A stretch of 8,452 bases of DNA from Acidimicrobiaceae bacterium. GTDB taxonomy: Bacteria; Actinomycetota; Acidimicrobiia; Acidimicrobiales; Ilumatobacteraceae. Of this stretch, positions 1-5,497 are shown one piece after another. Under the pieces are notes generated by a model, which had not been told where the DNA came from, did not search any database, and worked only from the letters and a program-made list of their open reading frames with translations. Where the stretch lies: positions 1 to 8,452 of the forward strand of contig CANKVI010000039.1 in assembly GCA_947487095.1 (NCBI GenBank). The letters are read 5' to 3'. A program made the translations under genes and the position numbers. The number at the start of each line of letters is the position of its first letter. The stretch's first letter is position 1.

Positions 1-859
1 TATTGAAAAGTTTATGCCACACGCTCAACCTGCCTGCGTCTTTCACACCTGACAACGGCTGCTCTATCCACATGTGAGCCGTAGCCATACTGGCTGAATG
101 CGTCTCCGTGTGATCTGCCTGAAGTTTCTCTAATGCAGAAATAAGACCAGGTGGATACCTGGTCATGCGCACCGCCGAAACGTCGGCGAGGGTTTCACGT
201 CGGCGGCTCACCGCAGCTTGCATTGCCCGCGCAATAAGTGGCGAAACCAGCAACAAGACGAAGCCAATGATGGCAATTGGATTACCTCGATCGTCGCGAT
301 CGCCACTGCGGCTCACTCTTCCGCCGTTCCACCACATCATGCGCAATGTCATGTCGGTGATCAACGCTATTGAACCGACAAGCGTGACGGCCAACGTGGA
401 AACGAGAATGTCGTAGTTCTTAATGTGCGACAACTCATGAGCAACTACGCCTTCAAGTTCCACGCGATTCATTTGATTCAACAATCCGGTGGTAATTGCT
501 ATTGCGGCGTTTTTCGGATTGCGCCCCGTAGCAAATGCGTTCGGCGCTTCATCATGAATGATGTACACCCTTGGCTTCGGAAGGCCGCCAGCTATGCACA
601 GGCCTTCAACCAGGTTGTGCAAACGCCGATACTCATTGACATCGGCAGGTACTGCGCGGCTTACGGTCAACGCAATTTTGTCCGACTTCCAATATGACGT
701 AACAGCCATGACCGCTGAAATGACGAGAGCAATAACTGTTCCCGTTACCCCATTACCGATCAAGGTGCCAACAGCCAGACCAACCACGACCAGAAACACC
801 ACGAAACCGAACATCAAGAAAACTGTTCGGCGTTTGTTTGAAGCGATGAGATCGTTCAC
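1..859 (-). CDS. htpX: HtpX-like M48 membrane zinc metalloprotease (3' end cut by window edge)
   Basis: Reading the minus strand from GTG at 859 gives an open frame of 286 codons that runs off the window at position 1. Seen: two hydrophobic segments at about residues 13-34 and 39-55, the zinc-protease motif HELSH at 141-145 (two His ligands, catalytic Glu142), a further membrane stretch at 152-168 and another at 196-214, then SRRRETLAD at 218-226, whose Glu222 fits the third zinc ligand. This is the arrangement of HtpX, a cytoplasmic-membrane protease that degrades misfolded membrane proteins. HtpX proteins are usually about 285-300 residues, so little is missing. The GTG lies 2 bases after the lemA stop, implying translation coupled to LemA; no strong ribosome binding site is visible. 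The next Met (residue 16) falls inside the first membrane segment, so GTG is preferred. Confidence 0.93.
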   Translation of the reverse strand, partial: MNDLIASNKRRTVFLMFGFVVFLVVVGLAVGTLIGNGVTGTVIALVISAVMAVTSYWKSDKIALTVSRAVPADVNEYRRLHNLVEGLCIAGGLPKPRVYIIHDEAPNAFATGRNPKNAAIAITTGLLNQMNRVELEGVVAHELSHIKNYDILVSTLAVTLVGSIALITDMTLRMMWWNGGRVSRSGDRDDRGNPIAIIGFVLLLVSPLIARAMQAAVSRRRETLADVSAVRMTRYPPGLISALEKLQADHTETHSASMATAHMWIEQPLSGVKDAGRLSVWHKLFN

Positions 860-861
860 TA

Positions 862-1416
862 TTAGAATTTCACTTCTGGAACTACGCGTGCAGCATCTTC
901 TGCTTCAAAGAATTCGCGTTCAGAGAATCCGAGCATGCCCGCGAAAACAACGTTCGGGAACTTCTGAATTGCAGTGTTATATGTCGACACCGCGTCACCG
1001 TAAAACTGCCGAGCGTACGCAATGCGGCTCTCAGTGTTCGCAAGTTCTTCTTGCAACGAAACAAACCCTTGGTTTGCTTTCAAGTCTGGGTAACCCTCTG
1101 ACAAAGCAAACAACTGACGCAAGGCCCCGGTCATTGCATTGTCTGCAGAAGCCTGAGCATGTGGGTCCGACGAAGCTGCCATGCCCGAATTACGCGCTGC
1201 AATAACGGCTTCAAGTGCGGTCTTTTCATGAGCCGCATACCCCTTCACCGTTTCTACGAGGTTTGGGATGAGATCAAGCCGACGCTTGAGTTGTACATCA
1301 ATCTGGCTCCATGCGTTGTCAACTTCGTTACGGCGACGAATAAGCGAGTTGTACGTAACGCCAACGAAAAGCGCAAGAAGAGCGAGGACGAGGACTACTA
1401 CCAGTGTTGTACTCAT
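862..1416 (-). CDS. lemA: LemA family membrane protein
   Basis: This 184-residue protein has an N-terminal membrane segment (residues 4-22) followed by the LemA signature: RRRNEVDNAWSQID at 27-40, then VQLKRRLDLIPNLVETVKGY at 41-60. The rest is helical, as expected of the LemA helical bundle, and the length is typical of the family. LemA proteins are single-pass membrane proteins of unclear biochemical role; they often sit beside htpX, as here, where htpX starts 2 bases after the LemA stop. The ATG at 1416 has no evident Shine-Dalgarno sequence. Instead TAGACT ends 6 bases upstream, which would fit a leaderless transcript. The pimA-like gene ends 44 bases upstream on the same strand, so read-through transcription is also possible. 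Confidence 0.95.
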   Translation of the reverse strand: MSTTLVVVLVLALLALFVGVTYNSLIRRRNEVDNAWSQIDVQLKRRLDLIPNLVETVKGYAAHEKTALEAVIAARNSGMAASSDPHAQASADNAMTGALRQLFALSEGYPDLKANQGFVSLQEELANTESRIAYARQFYGDAVSTYNTAIQKFPNVVFAGMLGFSEREFFEAEDAARVVPEVKF

Positions 1417-1422
1417 GCTTGC

Positions 1423-1428
1423 AGTCTA
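1423..1428 (-). promoter_or_regulatory. Candidate -10 hexamer for a leaderless lemA transcript
   Basis: On the minus strand TAGACT matches the actinobacterial -10 pattern TANNNT and is followed by 6 bases and then the lemA ATG, so transcription would begin at or near the start codon. No Shine-Dalgarno sequence and no convincing -35 are visible. TANNNT is short and can occur by chance; the call rests on spacing and on similar geometry at pgsA and pimA. Confidence 0.35.
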
Positions 1429-1460
1429 CGGCACCAGTCTGAGACGCAGAGATCACATAC

Positions 1461-2648
1461 TCATTGCGTGTTTTGGCGTCCATTGAGAAGTTTCGGACGA
1501 CGCAGCACTCGGCCTTCAAACATCGCAACAAATCGGTTTGGAGCTATTTCAAGCAATCTCTCTGCTTCATCACTCAACAACTTGTTGTAGATCTCTATGT
1601 ACAACTGCGCCAAACGCTGCATCGAGAAATCCTGCGCTCGGTCATGGCCACCCATCACCAATTGTTCACGAACCGCAATGTTCGTCATTGCCATCAGTAA
1701 CGCATCGGCAAGGGCCACAGGATTTCCAGGTTTGACAAGCAAAGCATTTGTCTCGTGGGTCGCAACGTTGTTGTACCCACTGATGTTGCTTGCAACAAGT
1801 GCTGCTCCCGCCGCCATGGCTTCAAGAAGCACAATTCCAAATGATTCACCTCGCAACGAAGGCGCGCAAAAAGTTGTGCACCTAGCTAATCGATCGAGCT
1901 TGTCCTCTTCCGTGATTCTGCCAAGCCATGAAATTCGTTCATCTGCGCCGTATGTGTTTTGCAGGTCGTCGATACCCACACCGTCAGAAGCAATCCACAG
2001 CTTTACGTTCTTGGGCAAATGCGCCATCGCCTGCAGCAAAACTTCCAACCCCTTGCGCGGCTCGTAGCGGCCGCAGAAGAAAATTGTTGGAGAGGTCTCG
2101 CGCTGTGTTGACGGACGCGAGTAACGCTGAACTTCAATGCCGTTGAACAAAATGGTGTACTCGCCATCCAAATATCTATTCGCAAGTTCTTTTGCAGATT
2201 CACTTACCGCAACTCGAACCGACAAATGTTCTGCAGCCCATCGTGCTGTCTTGTTCAACACTCGATACGACGTGGAATCCCCCGCTGCATGGAACGTGCC
2301 AACCGTTGGAGCGAGTTTGAGCAACAACGCCGTCACAGTCGGTCCAGGGACAATTGGCTCGTGCAAGTGAATGACATCGAAGGCTTCATCGTTTAATGCA
2401 CGAATCGTGCGCAACGCTGCAGATGGATCTGGCGCAAGTGGCGCAACAGACCCGTTAGCTGCAGTCGGCAGACTGTTGCCCAATGGAGTAACAAATGGCT
2501 CGGGTGGCGGACCATCACATGGAGCAAGCACGCGAACTTCGTGACCAATTCTTCGCAACTCGCGAGCAAGTCCAAGCACCTGTGCCTGTACGCCACCCGG
2601 GACCGAAACGCTGTACGGGCTCACCATGGCGATGCGCAACATGTTCAC
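1461..2648 (-). CDS. pimA: GT4 glycosyltransferase, PimA-like phosphatidylinositol mannosyltransferase
   Basis: A two-domain GT-B glycosyltransferase of 395 residues. Seen: an N-terminal Rossmann strand with the PGGVQAQV glycine loop (17-24), HLHEP at 94-98, TFHAAGD at 118-124 (the PimA catalytic-region His), the domain junction followed by FCGRYEPRKGLEVLL (191-205), and the nucleotide-sugar binding motif ESFGIVLLEAMAAG (268-281). PimA transfers mannose from GDP-mannose to the inositol of phosphatidylinositol on the inner membrane face, the first step to PIMs. The pgsA-patA-pimA order supports this over a generic GT4, though the ars block now separates pimA from patA. The start is GTG at 2648 or ATG at 2642, two codons in; GTG lies 7 bases behind a TANNNT hexamer. 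The C-terminal about 25 residues (basic, RVLRRPKLLNGRQ) look like a lineage-specific tail. Specificity is inferred. Confidence 0.85.
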   Translation of the reverse strand: MNMLRIAMVSPYSVSVPGGVQAQVLGLARELRRIGHEVRVLAPCDGPPPEPFVTPLGNSLPTAANGSVAPLAPDPSAALRTIRALNDEAFDVIHLHEPIVPGPTVTALLLKLAPTVGTFHAAGDSTSYRVLNKTARWAAEHLSVRVAVSESAKELANRYLDGEYTILFNGIEVQRYSRPSTQRETSPTIFFCGRYEPRKGLEVLLQAMAHLPKNVKLWIASDGVGIDDLQNTYGADERISWLGRITEEDKLDRLARCTTFCAPSLRGESFGIVLLEAMAAGAALVASNISGYNNVATHETNALLVKPGNPVALADALLMAMTNIAVREQLVMGGHDRAQDFSMQRLAQLYIEIYNKLLSDEAERLLEIAPNRFVAMFEGRVLRRPKLLNGRQNTQ

Positions 2649-2654
2649 GCCATA

Positions 2655-2676
2655 TACGGTAGGCGTCTACAAGGAG
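2655..2676 (+). promoter_or_regulatory. Candidate -10 and ribosome binding site of the LLM oxidoreductase gene
   Basis: TACGGT at 2655-2660 fits TANNNT on the plus strand, and a good Shine-Dalgarno sequence AAGGAG (2671-2676) lies 10 bases before the ATG at 2687. The ribosome binding site is the firmer half. No clear -35 is seen. The whole divergent space between pimA and this gene is only 38 bases. Confidence 0.45.
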
Positions 2677-2683
2677 TATTCAA
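2656..2683 (-). promoter_or_regulatory. Candidate leaderless promoter of pimA
   Basis: On the minus strand TTGAAT (2683-2678) is followed by 16 bases and TACCGT (2661-2656), and then 7 bases to the GTG start at 2648. The -35 matches TTGACA at four positions and the -10 fits TANNNT. This would give pimA its own transcript, which it needs because genes on the opposite strand separate it from patA. It overlaps the plus-strand LLM gene's candidate -10 and ribosome binding site. Inferred from sequence pattern only. Confidence 0.4.
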
Positions 2684-2686
2684 GCC

Positions 2687-3622
2687 ATGATCAGTTTTTC
2701 ACCTGCCACCTACACGCTTCCCGCGATCTCGCTCGTTGCATCACCAACGAAACGACAGGCAATATTGGATTTGGCGGTCGAGGCTGAGCGCCGAGGCTTT
2801 GCAGGAATTGCCTGTCCAAGTTTGGGCGGAACACTTGGTCTATGTGTGTCCCTCGCACACACGACAACAACCATTCCATTTTGGACGTCGATTCAACCGA
2901 TGTACTACAGCCACCCCGTTGAACTGGGAAACACTGCGGCACATATTCATGAAGTTTCTGGTGGTCGCTTCGGGCTTGGAATTGGCGTGAGCCATGGACC
3001 AGTGGTGCAACGACTTGGTGTCGCAACAGGTAAACCGCTTTCTGATATCGCTCACTACGTACAGGCAATGTTACAAAATGAACGTTTTTCGGGCCAGCTA
3101 CCACAAATATTTCTAGCAACGCTGCGCGACAAGATGCTTGCGCTTTCCACTGAGATTTCACAAGGTGCAATTTGGGCGAATGCTTCGCTGCGCGACATCA
3201 GTCGACAGGTTGCATCGGTAGCGCCAACAGCGCAAGACCAATTCTTTATGTCCAACATGGTGCCAACCGTGATTAGCGAAGACCTCGATGCCGCGTATGC
3301 GATACATCGCAAAACTCTCACCGGCTACGTATCACTGCCCAACTATCGCAACTACTGGCGAGTGGCCGGGTACGACAAAGAGATGGACAACATCGAATCC
3401 ATCTTCGCGACTACACCAAAAGAGTCACTCGCTGAGCAATTGCAACAGGCCATGACAGATGAGTGGCTACGCGATTGCACCATTTCGGGAAATGCTGCTC
3501 AAGTTCGCGAACAGTTCAGCGCATGGGCGCAAGCAGGCGTACTCCCAATTGCAGTCATGTCGTCCACCAGTGGCGGACAGGCAAAAGCTATTGCAGAGTT
3601 GTTTGCTGCGTTCGAAAGTTAA
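2687..3622 (+). CDS. LLM class flavin/F420-dependent oxidoreductase
   Basis: The 311-residue protein has the pattern of the luciferase-like monooxygenase TIM barrel: a short first strand, an N-terminal helix (TKRQAILDLAVEAERRGFAG, 21-40), strand-loop regions around PFWTSIQPMYYSHPVELGN (64-82), and the hallmark SGGRFGLGIGVSHGPVVQRLG (91-111), followed by LATLRDKMLALSTEISQGAIWANAS (143-167). In Actinobacteria most such proteins use coenzyme F420, but cofactor and substrate cannot be told from sequence alone. The ATG is preceded by AAGGAG at a 10-base spacing. The gene is divergent from pimA and converges on arsC; the two stop codons share the four bases TTAA. It is not a recognised arsenic gene, and whether it arrived with the ars block is unknown. 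Confidence 0.85.
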   Translation: MISFSPATYTLPAISLVASPTKRQAILDLAVEAERRGFAGIACPSLGGTLGLCVSLAHTTTTIPFWTSIQPMYYSHPVELGNTAAHIHEVSGGRFGLGIGVSHGPVVQRLGVATGKPLSDIAHYVQAMLQNERFSGQLPQIFLATLRDKMLALSTEISQGAIWANASLRDISRQVASVAPTAQDQFFMSNMVPTVISEDLDAAYAIHRKTLTGYVSLPNYRNYWRVAGYDKEMDNIESIFATTPKESLAEQLQQAMTDEWLRDCTISGNAAQVREQFSAWAQAGVLPIAVMSSTSGGQAKAIAELFAAFES

Positions 3623-4029
3623 CGAACGGCGAGTTCGCTTAACAACGTTTCAACAAGTGCCTTAATCTGATCGCGAATTGGTCGCACCGCATTGACGCCC
3701 TGCCCAGCCGGATCATCGAGTGGCCAGTCCACGTAGCGCTTACCTGGAATGTACGGGCAGGTGTCTCCGCATCCCATGGTGACTACCACATCCACTTCGT
3801 GCAGCATTTCCATCGACCACTTTTGAGGTACATAGTCGGCAATGTCGATACCAACCTCGCGCATCGCTTCGACAGCCGAAGGATTCACTTTCGAAGCAGG
3901 TTCAGATCCGCCAGAGAACACACGTACGTTGTCGCCACCGAGCGAACGCATAAACCCTGCACCCATTTGGCTGCGCCCAGCATTGTGCACGCACAGGAAC
4001 AGCACTCCAGGGATTCGAACTTCACTCAC
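3619..4029 (-). CDS. arsC: Arsenate reductase ArsC, low-molecular-weight phosphatase fold
   Basis: A 136-residue protein with the phosphatase-like P-loop CX5R (Cys13-Arg19 in CVHNAGRSQM), a WPLDDP segment (102-107) supplying the general-acid Asp, and MGCGDTCP (86-92) carrying Cys87 and Cys91. It would reduce arsenate to arsenite in the cytoplasm. The extra cysteine pair resembles thioredoxin-coupled ArsC, while the CVHNAGRS loop is typical of actinobacterial enzymes that use mycothiol and mycoredoxin, so the electron donor is uncertain. The start is GTG at 4029, overlapping the aqpS stop as GTGA, which points to coupled translation. It is the last gene of the arsI-aqpS-arsC operon. In some actinobacteria ArsC is fused to an aquaglyceroporin; here they are adjacent overlapping genes. 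Its stop shares TTAA with the convergent LLM gene. Confidence 0.93.
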   Translation of the reverse strand: MSEVRIPGVLFLCVHNAGRSQMGAGFMRSLGGDNVRVFSGGSEPASKVNPSAVEAMREVGIDIADYVPQKWSMEMLHEVDVVVTMGCGDTCPYIPGKRYVDWPLDDPAGQGVNAVRPIRDQIKALVETLLSELAVR

Positions 4030-4682
4030 TCTGCACTCTCTTCAAATACGAAACGAATAATGCCGAACCCGATAGCCGCACCGATGAGCTGCATGACTAT
4101 GAACATTGGTGCCGACTCTGGGGCAATTCCGGCGAATGTGTTGCTCAACGTTCGCGCGACTGTGACTGCTGGGTTAGCGAGTGAAGTTGACGAGGTAAAG
4201 AAGTATGCACCAGTGATCCAAGCAGCAACCGTGAATGGAACCAAGTTCGCACGCTTAGCGCGAATAGTTCCATAAATCACAATGAGCAAACCAACTGATG
4301 CAACCACTTCAGAAATCCAGATGTTTGACCCCGTACGAACTTTTTCAGACAGATTGATTGCATCAAGATCAAACATCGCGTTCGCGACAACCGCACCGAT
4401 GCAACCCCCAATGGTCTGCGCAACTGCATACAAGGCCGTGTCTTTCCAAGTTCCCTCTCCAAGCATCGTGCCAACGATGCCAACGATTGGGTTAAACGAT
4501 GCTCCTGACACTGGGGCGAACACAAGAATCAGTGCAACAAGCGCGCCGCCAGTAGCCACTGCATTGCACAGCAACTGCAGCGCCACATCTTGGGTCAATC
4601 GCTCGGCCATGATGCCCGAACCAATAACAGAAACTATCAACAAACAGGTGCCAAGAGCCTCTGCACTTAAGCGACGAATCAT
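4026..4682 (-). CDS. aqpS: Aquaglyceroporin (MIP family) of the AqpS arsenite-channel type
   Basis: A 218-residue MIP channel with about six membrane helices and two half-helix motifs: SGASFNPIVG with NPI at 64-66, and SLANPAVTVAR with NPA at 170-172 and the selectivity-filter Arg at 177. The LSEKVRTGSNIWISEVVAS stretch (111-129) and FFTSSTSLANPAVTVAR resemble the AqpS-type channels found in ars operons. It would let arsenite made by ArsC leave the cell down its gradient, standing in for an Acr3 or ArsB pump. I chose ATG 4682 because it overlaps the arsI stop as ATGA and begins directly before the first helix. A longer frame from 4763 would only add a basic, unconserved leader inside arsI. 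The first NPA motif is changed to NPI. Substrate is inferred from context. Confidence 0.9.
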   Translation of the reverse strand: MIRRLSAEALGTCLLIVSVIGSGIMAERLTQDVALQLLCNAVATGGALVALILVFAPVSGASFNPIVGIVGTMLGEGTWKDTALYAVAQTIGGCIGAVVANAMFDLDAINLSEKVRTGSNIWISEVVASVGLLIVIYGTIRAKRANLVPFTVAAWITGAYFFTSSTSLANPAVTVARTLSNTFAGIAPESAPMFIVMQLIGAAIGFGIIRFVFEESAE

Positions 4683-5107
4683 GAGCAACAAGCCGAGCCT
4701 TCTGCTCCTTCTACTTTTATGTAGTACGTCGGCGAATCGGCCAGCACGGTGTAGAACTCCCACGGCGCATCATCTGGTGACTGCACCCACACTTTGTCTT
4801 GCTTGGCGTAGCAACACACGGTGTCCTTTTCTATTTTGTCAACCAAACCCAAGTCCTCAAAACGCGCGATTGACTCGTCAACTTGCGTCGCATCTTCAAG
4901 TTCAACGCCAAGATGGTTGAGATGGTGAAACTCACTGGTGTCTCCTGCGGCGCGCTCCATAAGCACCAACTTCAACGGTGGTTCTGCAATGGCGAAGTTT
5001 GCATACCCCTCACGAACCTTTGCAGGCTTGGTATTGAACATCTTTGAGTAGAACTCGATTGCCTCGTCCAGATTGCTTACATTTAACGCCAATTGCACAC
5101 GTGACAC
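4679..5107 (-). CDS. arsI: ArsI/CadI family glyoxalase-fold (vicinal oxygen chelate) C-As lyase
   Basis: A 142-residue vicinal-oxygen-chelate protein that closely resembles mycobacterial CadI and the ArsI C-As lyases: MSRVQLALNV at the N-terminus, GYANFAIAEPPLKLVL (34-49), NHLGVE (64-69), TVCCYAKQDKVWV (96-108) and WEFYTVLADS (116-125). The likely iron ligands Gln5, His65 and Glu117 and the substrate-binding pair Cys98-Cys99 are all present, as is a second Cys pair at the C-terminus (ACCS). ArsI cleaves the C-As bond of trivalent organoarsenicals such as methylarsenite, using Fe(II) and oxygen, releasing arsenite. The start is GTG at 5107 with Shine-Dalgarno AAAGAGG (5120-5114) 6 bases upstream. 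It is first in the operon, divergent from arsR, with the probable operator directly upstream. A cadmium-inducible role, as named for CadI, is the alternative. Confidence 0.92.
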   Translation of the reverse strand: MSRVQLALNVSNLDEAIEFYSKMFNTKPAKVREGYANFAIAEPPLKLVLMERAAGDTSEFHHLNHLGVELEDATQVDESIARFEDLGLVDKIEKDTVCCYAKQDKVWVQSPDDAPWEFYTVLADSPTYYIKVEGAEGSACCS

Positions 5108-5113
5108 GATTCG

Positions 5114-5120
5114 CCTCTTT
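5114..5120 (-). promoter_or_regulatory. Ribosome binding site of arsI
   Basis: AAAGAGG on the minus strand lies 6 bases before the GTG start of arsI. This fixes that start and leaves a leader of only about a dozen bases if transcription begins downstream of the TATAAC hexamer in the operator. Confidence 0.7.
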
Positions 5121-5123
5121 CAT

Positions 5124-5153
5124 TTGTTATATTGATGTCTATCAATATAACAA
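5124..5153. promoter_or_regulatory. Probable ArsR operator with symmetric divergent promoter
   Basis: A perfect inverted repeat: TTGTTATATTGAT (5124-5136), the four bases GTCT (5137-5140), then ATCAATATAACAA (5141-5153). An ATTGAT/ATCAAT core of this sort is typical of ArsR-family sites. Because of the symmetry each strand carries TTGTTA, 16 bases, then TATAAC, a reasonable -35/-10 pair. On the minus strand this places an arsI transcription start near 5119, just before its ribosome binding site. On the plus strand the equivalent start would fall near 5158, inside the apparent arsR frame. Bound ArsR would cover both hexamers in both directions. The palindrome is seen; its binding role is inferred. 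Confidence 0.85.
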
Positions 5154-5497
5154 AGACACCTCCGCTGAGGCAACTTTCTGCCATTCCAAAGGATTGCTGT
5201 GGCCCTGTTTCGGACGCCGCACTGACAACGAAGCAGGCCGCTGGTTTAGCGCAGGGATTTGCTGCACTTGCCGACCCCGTTCGCCTCAAGTTGTTTAGCT
5301 TGATCGCTGCTTCTCCGAACACAGAGACATGCGCATGCAATTTGGTAAAGCCAACCGGTCGATCGCAGCCAACAGTGAGCCATCACCTCAAAGTGTTGCG
5401 CGAAGCTGGCTTACTACTAAGCGAGAAGCGTGGAACTTGGGTCTGGTATCGCGTCAACCACGAGCGCTTAAACGAACTGCGCACACTGCTCGCTTAA
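5135..5497 (+). CDS. arsR: ArsR family metalloregulatory repressor
   Basis: From ATG 5135 the protein has 120 residues and a winged-helix fold: LAQGFAALADPVRLKLFSLI (38-57), then TCACNLVKPTGRSQPTVSHH (65-84) with the recognition helix at about 76-90, and the wing LLLSEKRGTWVWYRVN (93-108). Cys21-Cys22 near the N-terminus together with Cys66/Cys68 resemble the actinobacterial arsenite site built from an N-terminal cysteine pair plus a cysteine ahead of the recognition helix. Arsenite binding would release it from the 5124-5153 operator. The start is uncertain: TTG 5132 and ATG 5135 both lie inside that operator, and no Shine-Dalgarno sequence is seen. CTG 5165 is a possible later start that keeps all the cysteines. 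Its stop shares TTAA with the convergent patA-like gene. Confidence 0.9.
   Translation: MSINITKTPPLRQLSAIPKDCCGPVSDAALTTKQAAGLAQGFAALADPVRLKLFSLIAASPNTETCACNLVKPTGRSQPTVSHHLKVLREAGLLLSEKRGTWVWYRVNHERLNELRTLLA

Noticed and set aside
283..303. Repeated CGATCG/GCGATCGC-like palindromes resembling a HIP1-type element
   Set aside because: They occur only here, inside htpX, where they encode the short charged loop around residues 186-191; no wider repeat is seen.
558..1205. 215-codon open frame on the plus strand across htpX and lemA
   Set aside because: It lies antisense to two well-recognised proteins, its translation is low-complexity with no family features, and it has no plausible start signal.
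1417..1460. Possible terminator between pimA and lemA
   Set aside because: The AGTCT/AGACTG copies are direct repeats, not a hairpin, and no T-run follows on the minus strand.
4683..4763. Longer aqpS start adding 27 residues
   Set aside because: The extension is basic and unlike MIP N-termini, lies within arsI, and ignores the ATGA overlap at 4682.
4282..4920. 212-codon open frame on the plus strand across aqpS and arsI
   Set aside because: It is the reverse of a clear MIP channel and an ArsI protein; the predicted product has no recognisable domain.
2649..5497. Transposon or integrase remnants at the edges of the ars block
   Set aside because: I looked at both junctions and saw no inverted terminal repeats, target duplication or transposase fragment; coding frames abut directly.
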